Assembly: GCA_025094145.1 (NCBI GenBank)
Contig: JALLLS010000084.1
Location: 1 to 64,000, forward strand
DNA: 64,000 nucleotides
Reading direction: 5' to 3'
Source: Spinellus fusiger
Lineage: Eukaryota; Mucoromycota; Mucoromycetes; Mucorales; Phycomycetaceae
Shown: positions 24,901-36,460 of the stretch, in pieces
Layout: every line of letters begins with the position of its first letter
Position numbering within the stretch: position 1 is the first letter of the stretch
Notes under the pieces: generated by a model
What the model was told of the DNA's origin: nothing
The model's input: only the letters and a program-made list of their open reading frames with translations
The model's database searches: none
Program-made: the position numbers and the translations under genes

Positions 24901-25444
24901 ACTTATAACACAAGTAATCTCACCGAGGTATTAGTGAATTTCAACAATATCCGCACTTGCCAAAGTTGTGGAATTGTTTAGAACAGAGATGTGAATACAT
25001 CAAAGAATATCTATACAATTGCAGAAGAGGGATTAAATGGTCGCAGCCAAATAGTTCCTTTCTGTAGAAAAGAATAGATATTCTTTGATGCATTCATATC
25101 ATATATCGCCACATCGAAAGCGGTTTCCTTCGGGATTCAGATATCTACAGGTAAATCTACATAATAATCTTTATTTGTTTAAAAACTAACATGAATACAT
25201 CTTAATTTATTTTTGCTTCTTTTCAAATCGACTTATCATTTTTAAACAATTGTAGTTTGACTATTTCCTTTTATATCTTAAAGATCTCCTGATGTGTAAC
25301 TATTTTATCTATCCCTTCAAGGATTTTATTCTCTTTCAAAGACACTACAACACGTGACATTTACAGTACCGAGGGCAATGGATTGCCTTTAATTTTTTCT
25401 TTTTCTTTTTCTTTTTCTTTTCCTTTCTCTCTTTTATTCTTTTT
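21983..25444. other. AT-rich intergenic region with a Fanzor relic
   Basis: About 3.5 kb between divergent genes. Apart from the Fanzor fragment at 24620-25077, the open frames (for example 22458-22763) show no family resemblance. A CATAGC/CATAGA hexamer run lies near 22395-22435. The segment 24000-24180 upstream of the Fanzor fragment may be further decayed coding sequence of the same element, but no frame is convincing. Confidence 0.6.
24620..25077 (+). pseudogene. Fanzor (eukaryotic TnpB-like) C-terminal relic 2, with intron
   Basis: The first block (24620-24770) reads HLKRFEYDPTKLPVAAYGRG and then KGKNTAKSKGHCVGLP, followed by SLKKETKEW, the helical region preceding RuvC-II of Fanzor. 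A one-base shift leads to MVDVNKFRTSR (RuvC-II block, consensus xxEfxTSxxC, with the catalytic Glu position now Lys). A 70-nt GT-AG intron (24822-24891) then joins TSR to ICQTYN in phase. The last block reads RTCQSCGIV, a TAG in place of the expected Trp codon, then NRDVNTSKNI with the RuvC-III Asp, ending at 25077. Frameshift, stop and mutated Glu make it inactive. The N-terminal half was not found. Confidence 0.75.
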
Positions 25445-26195
25445 ATGGCAGAACAGGACACTTCCTTCTCTGTTCCTACATCAGAGACAGAAAAACTCCA
25501 AGAAAAACAAGCATGGGTCAAGAATCTGCGCCTCAAGTTCTGCAGAAGACCAGAATTTGAGATAACACAAAATATGATCCATGACAACGGCACGTTAAAC
25601 CAAGAGTAAGTCTCTCGGGGCATAGAGTGTTGTATCTAGTATGGAATAGAATACCAAGGAATAGAATACCAAGGAGATACCAAGGAACAGATAGACTCAC
25701 CATGGGAGGGCGTATCTTGTTATGGCAACAGCTACTTTCGTCCTCCTAAAGGCTCTAAACGAGAACAAGTGCGGAAATGGACAGATGTAGAGCGAAGTTT
25801 GTTAATCAAGGGCATTGAGGAGTATGGCATTGGGCATTTTGGAGAGATATCAAAGGAGCTATTGCCAAAATGGGTAGGTTGCTTGGTAGACAAGCAATAG
25901 AAGGATGTCTTTTTCTGCTGGTGATGTTCTCTTACTGGATCTGTCTAATAATCTTCCCTTGTAGTCTTCTAATGATCTGCGTGTCAAGTGTATTCGGTTG
26001 ATTGGTCGGCAGAATCTTCAATTGTACAGAGACTGGAAAGGAAATGAAGAAGCATTACTGCGAGAGTATGAATACAATAAGGATCTTGGATTGAGACACG
26101 GTGCATGGAAACAGGGTGTGCTTGTGTATGATGATGCTGGCTATGTAGAGAAAGAATTAATGGATCAAACAATACATAACATGGTCATTGACTGA
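25445..26195 (+). CDS. SANT/Myb-like domain protein
   Basis: Small protein with one SANT/Myb-like helix bundle, probably nuclear. Exon 1 25445-25605 (MAEQDTSFSVPTSETEKLQE...); exon 2 about 25691-25873, containing the conserved WEGVSCYGNSYFRPPKG and the Myb-like segment VRKWTDVERSLLIKGIEEYG-IGHFGEISKELLPKW; exon 3 25975-26195 (SSNDLRVKCIRLIGRQNLQL, then WKGNEEALLREYEYNKDLGL). Two of the three Myb Trp positions are visible (KW and the closing KW). The exon 1 donor (GA|GTAAGT, phase 2) does not match a phase-0 acceptor at 25690, so a microexon or a different junction must exist between 25606 and 25690. DNA or chromatin binding is inferred from the fold only. Confidence 0.75.
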
Positions 26196-26209
26196 ATAGA
26201 AAGATACAT

Positions 26210-26310
26210 ATGTATGTGTATGTATGTGTATAGATGTAGATAGATGTAGATAGATGTGTAGATGTGTAGATAGATGTAGATAGATGTGTAGATGTGTAGA
26301 TAGATAGATC
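26210..26310 (+). repeat. GATAGATGTA minisatellite
   Basis: About ten imperfect copies of a TAGATAGATGTGTAGATG-type unit directly 3' of the SANT/Myb-like gene. Confidence 0.85.
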
Positions 26311-29076
26311 GCTGTGTCTTTTTGTAAATAGATATTCAAAATGTACAGTTGAAATGTAGTAAATCAAATACAGAGAGAGAAATGAAACAGAAAAGGATGC
26401 TGGTACTGATCTCTATGTGTGGTATTATTTTTTTGCTATTGAGTTTGTGGAAACCAAAGAGAGAGAAGAATCCTTGTCAATGGAGAGTATGAAGAGAGCC
26501 TATGTTTCTATGATAACCAAGTTAGACTGAGCCCACCCATCCTCCTTGGATGACGTGTCTATATTAAAGGCCCTTGAGAATACAGAGATCGCTAGAACAG
26601 CAGTATGGGATTCCTCCACCCAAGAGCAATTGAATTAAGCACTGGCTTGGATTGAAACCTCAACTGGCTTCTATTCTTTAGGAGTGAGTTATTGTCTATG
26701 AATCCCTTTTGTATTCTATAGATAGGAAAATACCAGTTGTAGAATGCACAGTAGGGTGCTCAGCAGTCATCTTACTATAAATGTCATTCTAGATCCGTCT
26801 TTTTCAGTGAATACAGTGAATACAGTGAATACAGTGAATACAGTGAATACAGTGAATGCAGTGAATGCAGTGAATGCAGTGTACTACAGAGTGGGTTGGC
26901 CCATCTAGAAATATATAGCAGATCTATTGAAAGAGACTATCATTTGGATAGGGAATGCATGCATCCAACATTCAATAAGCCTATGAGGATGGCTGTTGTG
27001 TGTATGTGTCACAGCATTGGCGTTTTCAATCAACTTGTTTGGTATGGATTTAGACAGACGAGTATAAGAAGCTTTCTTACTAATACCCTTTGTGGTGTTC
27101 ATCATGAACAAAGGGAATGGAAGAAGTCTATTCATTTTGAATGGTTTAGGCCCTCCTTCCATGACATCATAAGACACCAATGGAGTGTATCTTACTCTAA
27201 TGAATAAATTGTAGCATTAAGGAAAGTGTAATTTAGAATGTATCTCTCTGCAATCTAGAATGTACCCACGTGTATCCCCATTAAAACACAACCGATCCAT
27301 GTCTTTATAAGGCAGAGTCATTATGAATAATAGAAGAATGAGGGAGATGATAGTGAAGTAGAGAATTAGAGAGAAAGAGAGGACACTGCATTTCACTTTG
27401 TACAGTGAGTTCTGTGGGTGATTGTCTCTTTTCCGTTGAAAAAGCATATAAACGCATCACCCTAAATCACCAGAATAACCCCCTCTTTTTCCTCTTTTCT
27501 TCATTACCCTTTGTTTATGTTTTTAATAGGAAGATTTGCCATGGCAACCGTGTGTGTGTGTGTGTGTGTGTTGAGCCATTGTGTCTATCTATTTTTACTC
27601 ATTTTACTGCTACATAAGTGTTTGTTTTACCTTTACCATTGGCACTATTCATCCTACTACTTCTCCATGCACTAGAATGGCTGATGGAGGGTGTTTGTCT
27701 TCTGTTCTAATAGCGTATTACACGTAGGCTATTGTGGCAGAGCAATGACTTGCACTTCAGCTGATCAAAACAGGGTTCTTTTGGTATTCGCTCTCTTCCA
27801 CGTCTGAATCTCCTCCTGTAGGGTATAGACTCCTATTCAGATCCAGAAGTGCTCACAACAAATGACTTATTTTCCCAAACATCCCCACTTTCCTTTTCAT
27901 TTCCTTTATCAATGCAGAGGGGTCGTTGGTGTTTAGGATAAAAAGATGACTGTTTTGATGTCTGTTATCACTTGTGATGGGCTATTCTGACCATGGACAC
28001 TGGTCACGTCAATGTTCCCAAGTGAATATCAACAGGCCAGGCTGGTATAAGCTATTGAGCCATAAAGTCAATGAGTTTAAGGTGGTGTATTTCACGTGTC
28101 ATGGTGGTGTATGACAGCTGCTGTCTACTGAGTTCAAGGGACTTGTTTTCATATATGTATGCACAAATATGTGTATATCTATTCTGTCTCCTGTCTTTTT
28201 CAGATACATGCATGCCTATAGAGATGGACATAGTGTTACCTTGTTCATGGATTATACGAAAGAACACTCCCAACAGAGTCCTTGCTATGCTTACATGTGA
28301 GGTTCCATAGGGTGGGAGGGGAGGTGGCGGCAGTGGCGGCGGCGGTGGACAGGTCTTTACCATTGATAATACAAAAGAGGACACCTCTCTACAGATGGTG
28401 GTTTGTGTCTGAATGACAGTGGAATGGCACATCATCTATGACAAGTGACCTGTTCTATTTTCTACTCTTCTGCCTTTTATGCCTTGGAGACAAGACCAAC
28501 ATTAGAATGTGTATGACCTGCTAAAAATAAAACAGCCTTTCCAGGCCTAATATTCTCTCTTTTTTTCTTTTTCTTTTTTTCTCTCTGCTTTCATTCTACT
28601 TCACATGCATGCAACCCACTCACTTGTTATTACGCATGTGTTGATTGTTTTTATCTTTATTCAATTCTAGAAAACATCCGGAGATTAAACCATTTTTGTA
28701 GACCTATGCGTGTTTGTCTTGTGCACTGAGGCTTCTTTTCATTGAACTGATCCACCATTGTATGCATGCACACATCTTAAGGACCAAGGCATAGAAATGG
28801 TACTCAATGTTTGATATTTGTGGAAATAGGGTTTATATATAAAATAGATACAAAATAGATACAAAATAGATATAAAATAGATATAAAATATAAAACTCAT
28901 TTGCATAAAATTTAATTTAATTCTTATGGATACAAAAAGAAAACTTAATCTTCCTTTATAAGCCAAACAGTGCCTTTATAAACCAGCAAGTGTTTCTTTT
29001 TTTTTTCATTCACACTTCCTTCTCTTTCTTTTTCTATTCAACACCTACCCATCCACACAAGGAAAAAGAAAAAGGA
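26311..29076. other. Region without a recognisable gene
   Basis: About 2.8 kb. A tandem GTGAATACA/GTGAATGCA repeat (about 26812-26880), a TG run (27551-27571) and GGCGG/GGTGGC repeats (28316-28350) were seen. Frames such as 26896-27207 (103 codons, Cys/Met-rich) have no family resemblance, no splice context and no repeat character; they could be chance or a lineage-specific gene. An unannotated non-coding RNA cannot be excluded. Confidence 0.5.
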
Positions 29077-31640
29077 ATGACAATTGATTACCCAGAAGCT
29101 GAAAGGATACCTACGGCCTCAGCCCACAGCCAACATTCTAAACTCAAAGAGAATGCCAAAGCAAGTTCAAGCACCAAGTACAATGGCACACCAAGACCTC
29201 AACAGCACTTTAAGGAACTAAAAAAACTTGCCAAATCAGCCTACCGTCATCGTTTGGCATCACAGGCAAACAGTAGCACAAATAGATTCCACAGCTTCAC
29301 CTCCTTTTTTGGTACACCTAGCGCCACCCCCTCGCCATCTACGGACAGCCCCACGACAAGTCCAAGTGGCAGCAGTAGTCCAGGCGCCACTGCCACCACT
29401 GCCACCACTGCCACCACCACAGAGAGTGGACTTAACACACATGCTCCTGTGAATACTAAATCTACAGGTACTCCTGATGCATGGATAACCAATAGTAAAG
29501 GCATTTTGGAGCCCATCCGATCCAAACCAAGACCCTACCTTGCCTATATGTTCAATGCCTATAAGAATCTGTTCTTGACATTCTACTTTAATTGGACAAT
29601 GTTGATTTCTGCTCCTGTGAGTTCCATGTCTTTTCTTGTCTTTTTTCCTACTGCTGTCATGTTCTTGTTTATATTTGAAGTTGGTCTTAAAGTGTTCATG
29701 GACTACTTGGGCGGAGTGTCGCTTGTCCGTTACATAAGTATGAAGTATGGTCATGGTAAGCAGGAAAAAAAAAGGAAAATTAAACTATATCTATATCTAT
29801 GGAGAAAGAAAGAAAAAGAAAAAAAAGGGACACCCCTGATATCTACCCATGGAGAGGCTGATATACTAATAGAATGATGGATTCTGTTTCTTCTAGGATT
29901 TGGTGCTATTAACTGGGGTAATTGGAAAGACGTGTTTATTGTAACCTTTATCTAATGGGCTGGTGGGTTATAAAAGGCACGCCTGGACTGTTGTTGTGTG
30001 AGGATGTAGCCACGCTTGTCAGAGCCACTCTACCCAGTCTTGGTGTTCCTACAAAGGAAAAGACAGGCCAACGTAACAAGACGTTTGATCTTTCCATTGC
30101 CCAGACTCTCATTGTTCTTTCCTCTGTCATTTATGAAAGAGACACTGATCTTGTAAAAGACGCCTATGAGCTGTATGTTCAATCGATGGACAGTGGAAAG
30201 GTTAACTTTGATGATGACATGGAGAGTGAGTGTGAAAGAGATATGAAGCAGTTGATGTGGGATTCTGAGAGTAGAATCCGGAGCATCTCTGCTTCCTGGG
30301 GACTTCATTTTGCAGGTAACCATGGATACAGGGGAGGGTTTGTTGGCATGAAGAGTAGAAATAACATAGGGAATGTCTGTTCCTTTCCTAGGTGTTTCCG
30401 AATTGAAGTCTTTGGGAGGTCCCTTTTGTGGTAAGCCCTAGGGAGAACAGAGTGGAAAATGTACCTTATTTCTGACCTATGCTTTGGACTCTTCTTCTCG
30501 TGCTCTCCTTCTGGATTGCTGATGACACCACTCCTATCAACACTACAGGCATCTTTTGGTCAGAAGAACACCCTTTTATTGTCATTGCCTTTAAAGGCAC
30601 CACACCCACCAACTATGAGGAATTCCTTGTTGATGGCACATTTCAACGCACAGACGCTCGCTCTTATCTCTTTGGTTCTGTCCATGAAGGCTTTTATGAA
30701 TCCGTATTTCCTTCTGCTGGCTTTGGTAACGAAGACACACGCGATCCTTATGGTGCTATTTTAGCAGCTATTCATGAAAAGTCAGCCCAGCTCCAAGAGA
30801 GTCTACGCACTGATGTTCCTGTGCAGGTGTGGATTACAGGCCACTCACTGGGGGCTGCCATGAGCTCTCTTTTGTTTGCTCGATGGCTCAAGTGTCCAAA
30901 GGATTTGACCAAACGATGTGTGTTGCGAGATGCCTATGTCATTGGCACACCTGCAGTAGGAGACAACGACTTTGCCTCTAATTTCTCATCGTATACCAAC
31001 AATCCCGTATCGCGTTCTTCCACACTTTGGAGAATGATTAACAAGAGTGATATTATCTGTCGACTTCCTCCAGGCTACGATAACTCCACCATTGGTAGGT
31101 AGAGAAAAAGGGGGGAAACAGGGAAAAAGGGAAAACAGGGGAGAATTAGACATCCAACTCATACTCTTGGACCTGTTCTCTTTAGGACATTACATGAAGA
31201 CCACTGACTTTTTCAACTACTCGCATGTTGGACACGCAATTCAAATCAACAGACCATGGAGCTCAAAGCCCTTTCATGTGTATCCTTCTGGTTACCAGGT
31301 AACGATGCAAATTGAGATTGTTCTGGGAGCATGGGGTGGCCGTTCTTTCCCTAAAGAAAACTACCGCCAACATACAAAGATCTCCCACAACTACCGCCAC
31401 AATCCCTTTAAAAACGAAAAAGAACTCGTACTGCCTCGTTTGGCTGTGTTTCTTTCTGATCAGGCATGGTTGCAGTTCTTTGTGAATACCTTTACAGATG
31501 GTAATCCTATTCATATTCTGGAATCAGTGTACCCTTTCTTCTTTCAGGACCATTTGCCTGTGAACTATTTTGATGGGTTAGGACGCATTCGTGATTTCTG
31601 TCATGACACGGAACAGCGTCAACGTAGAACAAAGGACTAA
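29077..31640 (+). CDS. Class 3 lipase (alpha/beta hydrolase), membrane-associated
   Basis: Lipase_3 family serine hydrolase, probably acting on acylglycerols. Six exons join in phase: 29077-29755, 29897-29940, 30003-30315, 30392-30430, 30549-31094, 31186-31640. The N-terminal ~150 residues are Ser/Thr/Pro-rich and presumably disordered, followed by two hydrophobic segments (YKNLFLTFYFNWTMLISAPV and SFLVFFPTAVMFLFIFEVGL). The hydrolase domain shows an oxyanion-type FKGT, the nucleophile elbow WITGHSLGAA, the acid INKSDIICRLPP and the His in YSHVGHAIQI. The C-terminal region ends QRQRRTKD. Length of about 690 residues is larger than secreted Rhizopus-type lipases; with no signal peptide it is more likely an intracellular membrane-bound lipase. 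Its 3' end faces the Rrm4-like gene. Confidence 0.9.
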
Positions 31641-31991
31641 GTTATAAATAAAATAAAGAGTTTTGCTCCCTTTTTATATACTTTATTTTGTTAGAGGTAG
31701 AATCCTATAGAAACAACTCTACTTTTTAGACAATACATACACCTTACAGTATAAGTAGAATTTATTGCTGCTATTACTATTATTTATTTATTTATTTATT
31801 TTATAAAATAAACATACACATATCATCTTATCAACAAATAAAAGTGAAAATAAAGAAGAAAAAAAAACTTTCATCTTTCTAAAGTGTAAAGAAACTTATA
31901 GAAAGTATAAAAGGTATTTCTATATATAAAAAAGCATATAAAATAAACTGTATATTTTATATATTAAAGAATCAAAAACACATCAACAAAA
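31641..31991. other. 3' intergenic region between convergent genes
   Basis: 351 bp of A/T-rich sequence between the stops of the class 3 lipase and the Rrm4-like gene. An AATAAA-type polyadenylation signal candidate lies at 31649 on the plus strand, and TTTATT runs near 31782-31802 could serve the other strand. No gene. Confidence 0.5.
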
Positions 31992-34900
31992 TTAACAAGC
32001 CTGCTTCAAACTTGCAGCAGCAATATCCACACGCTCTTTCAACACTGTCTTGTTGTACATCAGTTGAGCCAACTCAGGTATTTCGATGGTATCTAACAAC
32101 CGAATTGTTATCTTGGGTGCATGCTTAGCTCCTGTTGCCTTCACAAGAGGGAACAATCGATCACCCAACAGCTGCTTCTTTTCATGGCTGGACTTTCCAC
32201 TCAAGGACTCCAATAAGGAAGCAACGATAGCTGCTTGATGGATGTCTTTTTCGTGGCTGTGTTGCTTTGGATCAGATCTGTCAGTACCATAATGCTTCAT
32301 CATTCGAGGTGATACAGTGTGTTGGGCTGACACAACTCCATTGGACTTTGTTTCAGGGAGAGGTAAGGAAGTGGGAGAAGGGGTGGTGGGAGAGGGAGAA
32401 GAGAGGGCGCGAGAAGAAGAGAGTATGGTGTGGGTATGGGTGTGGGTGGAGGTTGCTGTTGTTGCTGTCGATGAGAGAGTGCGTTCTGGTGATAAGAAGG
32501 CTGTTGTGTCTGAAGGCTCAGAATACTTTGTCGATGTCAATGTCCTATACATGAAGAATAAGTGTCAATAGGAGTATAAGGATGGAGATTCTCCATCAAT
32601 TCATGTAGAACTCCTTACATGTCATCTTCACCATCGTCCTGATCCTCACTAAAAGCCTCTAATGCCTCCAATGCCAGATGGATCTTCTCTCTTAGAAAGT
32701 CTTGGTTAAACAAACACAAGGACCGTTCTTTACGCTTTAATGTCAAGAGCATGTCCACAATCTCTGGGAGATTCTTTCCAAACTGACCGCATTGAGAGAC
32801 AGCCTCTGACATTCGCTGGTACTTGACATCTGCTGTAGACTCTGTCATGACAGAACATATGGACTCTATGGATCCTTTGCGTCGCAGCGTGGGTCTTCCT
32901 CCACCGTTTGTGTTTCCTTGGGGTTTTTTATAGTCGTGTGAGAAGGGAGGTTGTTGTACAGAGAGTCCAGAGGCAAGAGAGGCAAGAGAAGGGCCTGTGC
33001 TTGTACCAGAGATGGGGGGCGATGGAAATTGAGGCGATAGTCGAAGGGTAGAAGGGTAACTTGTGGACATGGGAGTAGTGTTGGGATTGGAGGAAGCGTA
33101 ATGAACATCTGCCACTGAAGTCTATGCAAGTTATAAAGTAAAAGACCCGTGTCAGTAAGCTATATCCTTTTCTCTAATCGGTGCAAACACCATAGCATAG
33201 TCTAGTAGGTAGGACACCTACTTTTCTTTGGATGGGATGAGGTATAGGCTGATGACGACCCACAGATAGGTCTTTAATACTCATGGCCAATTGATCTACA
33301 TTGTCAATGCCCAGTCCACTGACAGCACCCGTACTACCACCTGTAGTACCAGTGCCTGTACCAACGCCAGATGTACCAGCTGGAGAAGGAGGGGGAGGCG
33401 CTATGACATTCTTTGTGTTCAATTCCAATGTGTTTCACGAAAAGAAAAGAGAAGAAACAAGTAGAATAGATCGACACATCTATCTCTAGGGTGGTAACTT
33501 ACCATGCATTGAAGGGTGCATCATCATCATCATATCATGAGGATGCCTGTTCTCTGGTGGGCAGTACATAGGATCAGAGGGGTGCGACACGGGTCCAAAC
33601 CCATACTCATTCTGTACCGCCATGGGGTTCGATCCAAAGTGCATAGGATTGGGTGATGTTGAGCCCACAATGGACTTTTCTTGGCGTGGTCTTTTCGGTT
33701 CATGGTAGGAGACAATTAAAGGCTTACTGCCCACCATAGTGTTGTGCATTTCCTGTAGTGCAGCACTCGCTTCTTCTGATCTACCGTAACTGACAAACCC
33801 ATACCCTTTGGATTGGTGTGTGGTTGGATTGCTCATGACTCTTGCTGATACAATGCGACCAAAACGACCAAACAATTCCCGAAGATTATCACTAGTAATC
33901 ATAGGATCCAAGTTCTTGATGTACAGGTTGAGGTAGTCTACATGGCTGGCTTCTGTCTTTTCACTGGTAGATGTATGGGGTACCTAGAGACAATAAGGAA
34001 CAAAAGAGATGAGTTCATTGTACCATTTTGGAGATAGAAGCGTGGGGGTTTCTCTTTTACTTACTGCTTTGGAAGGTGCATTGGATTTGGATAAAAAGGA
34101 CACAACACTCCTAATAAAAGGTCGTGAGCACACACATACATCACCCTACACACACTGCTTAAGAATAGAATAACATGACCCATAAAATACACTTGTACTT
34201 TTACTGGATGTAGACATCCCCACTCTTTCCTCCACCAATAAAAGGGCATTCTACCACATGAATGACTTACAGAACATGGCTACCATAAAGTTGTTTTCCA
34301 TGCTAAATCAAGACAATCACCATGAGTTTTTTTTTTTTGGCTATCTTTTTGGCTCCCCTTTTTTCACTCTTTTGCAATGTGGATAGCTACAAAAAGCCAC
34401 GTGGAACTTACCAAATGTTGTTGAGCGTTCTCTGAATCTTCTTCAAAAAAATACTGAATAAAAGCTGTGCCTCTAAACCCAACACTGTCTACGATCGGTT
34501 TACACAAAAACAGAGGCCCAAAAGGACGAAAGAGATTGTACAACTCGTGGTTATCAACTTGAAGTCCTAATCCTTTGACTTGAAGAATTGCGCCTTGGGG
34601 CTCTGGATCGTAGTGGCGATCTCCATGAAGATGAAATTGGAGTTTAGATCCATCGCTGAATGTGAATCCATTGTACAGAGAGTAAATTCGATCCGCTAGT
34701 AAATGTTAAGAGAAAGAGCTAGGGTTAGCGCTATTTGATAGGACAAGAATGACTAAGGTGAGATGGCATTTTCATATTTTACCTAGTCTAGAATCACTCA
34801 GGCGTAAATAACCACTGCCTTCCTCGTGAGTTATATGAATACTATTGGATGGAGGAGTCATGGTAACAGATTAACAAAAAGTGTCATGGTAACAGATTAA

Positions 34901-35262
34901 AAAGTATTTCAGATAAAAGTACTTTATAAAATGAACTAGGCGACGTGAATTTCCTCACTCTCTCTCTCTACATCATCCACACCCACCCCCTTTTTTTACT
35001 AGGACAGCTTCCCTCTCCTTCTTCTCCTTGTCCAAGCAGTACAGAATGAAACAACTTACTCGACTGGCTGATACTGCTCTAGTAAAGAGCGTATATCATT
35101 CTCACTCACAGCATGTGTCAATCCTTCAAAATAGAGTGTGTCTGTAAATAGCTCCTCCACACGATGAGAATGAGACGTCAGGTCTTGCTGATGAGGACGG
35201 TGGAGAGTGGATTTGCTTTTGGGTAAGCGTATAATAGGTGCGTAGGTATATGCGTCTGCCAT
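31992..35262 (-). CDS. Rrm4-like mRNA-binding protein: three RRMs plus C-terminal MLLE-like domains
   Basis: Start at 35262 (MADAYTYAPIIRL). Exons: 35060-35262, 34783-34841, 34412-34695, 34271-34302, 34065-34110, 33503-33983, about 33230-33410, 32619-33121, 31992-32544. RRM1 runs TDTLYFEGLTHAV to the exon 2/3 joint; RRM2 holds AILQVKGLGLQVDNHELYNL and FRGTAFIQYF; RRM3 holds LNLYIKNLDPMITSDNLREL and SKGYGFVSYG. A Pro/Gly/Ser-rich linker follows. Near residues encoded at 32620-32830 lies an MLLE-like segment (LPEIVDMLLTLKRKERSLCLF), and the C-terminus (ERLFPL-like DRLFPLVKATGAKHAPKITI, LDTIEIPELAQLM) is a second MLLE/PABC domain. This is the layout of Ustilago Rrm4, an endosome-linked mRNA transporter. 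Only the exon 6/7 phase is unresolved (33410-33503). A poly(A)-binding protein is less likely: the RRMs are divergent and three in number. Confidence 0.82.
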
Positions 35263-35739
35263 CAAATTTTCTTTGCCTGTTATTTTCAGGTATCTTTGAG
35301 AATAAAAAGTGTATTTTTGAAGGAAGAAGAGTGAAATAAAGGCGAGACAATGAATTAGAGAAAGACAAATGAATGGAAATGACCGCCAGAAATGGAAGGA
35401 AAAGGAAAACGTTGAAGGATTAAAATGGTAAAAAGGTAGCGTTGTCGTACAACAAATGGCATCCAATAGTATTCAATGGCTGGAGGTGTTGCATCCAAAG
35501 GTGGTGCTTTCCTCTATTGTTTGCCTCTCCCTTTTTTTTATCCTTTTATATATATCTCTTTTTCGATATTCTCTCTTTCTCTTTCTCTTTTTTATTATTC
35601 GCATGGGCTTTATTATAGAGTCGCATGGACTTTTTATTATTCTCATGGACTTTTTTTGACTTTTTTACACTGAAAATGGGAGACATGGCACCATGAAGAA
35701 AATAAACTTTTTTATTTTATCTCCATCTTTTACTTGGTG
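35263..35739. other. Intergenic region between Rrm4-like and ERH genes
   Basis: Same-strand spacer of about 480 bp with long T/C-rich tracts (35520-35600) and a repeated TTATTxTCATGGACTTTTT motif (35595-35660). The pyrimidine tracts on the plus strand would be purine-rich in the leader of the Rrm4-like mRNA. No gene. Confidence 0.5.
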
Positions 35740-36460
35740 TTACCATCGACGGCTGTTATGGAAACGGTTGCCTTGGTGGTATTTCTGGTGTTGTTGGTGG
35801 TGGTGTTGTTGGTGTGAGGAGATGGGGGGTGCGCTGTTCTGCTGGCTAAAATGAGCCAAGAGACGATCTTTAATCCACTCTTTATCGCGTGGCAAATAGG
35901 ACTGTTTTTGTTATCCACTTGTATTTCCTTTTTCATCTCTTTACCTGGTGCGCAGGCTCAAAGACAAGCGCTACGAATTCCTTATAGCTATCAATGAATC
36001 GAAAGAGATCTTCTGCTCTATAATCTCAAGTCAACATTCTTCTTTTTCTTTTTGTCTGGACTGTTATTATTGCTTCCTATGCAATTAGACCTACCTGTAC
36101 TGGATCTGGCCCGACTGTGGGTTTTCTCTCTGAAGCTTCTGTTCATACAAGCTGGCGACGTCTGTGGGAGGGGGTTATAAGTGAGAGAATATCTATCTAT
36201 CTATCTATCTTTACACTATAGGATAACTTACGGTCTAGTGCCAGAGTCACCGTATCAAAGTCACTAGAAAGAGCGCATTGGGGTTATCACTGGGAATATC
36301 CACCTACGCGTCTTTGTTTTTAGTTTTACTTACTAATAGGTTCTGCCACTAACAAACATTGGCATACGTATGAGTCTTTTTTTTTGTCTCTGTGCACCAG
36401 TAACTGTAGTCTAATTTACCTTGTGTTGTGGGTCGACTGAAGCAAAAGAATGGTGTGCAT
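35740..36460 (-). CDS. ERH: Enhancer of rudimentary homologue (ERH) with Gln/His-rich tail
   Basis: Small conserved nuclear protein; in fission yeast Erh1 partners Mmi1 in meiotic mRNA elimination. Six exons join in phase: 36420-36460, 36334-36375, 36232-36263, 36095-36161, 35945-36017, 35740-35901. The start MHTILLLQS matches the ERH beta-strand (HTILLVQ). The family motifs GRTYYDFDTVTLALDHV, SLYEQKLQ, AEDLFRFIDSYKEFVALVFE and YLPRDKEWIKDRLLAHF follow in order. The core of about 105 residues equals the normal ERH length. The last ~30 residues (SHQQHHHQQHQKYHQGNRFH) are an extra Gln/His-rich tail. None of the pieces is long enough to be seen as a single frame; the gene is revealed only by splicing. 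Confidence 0.9.
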
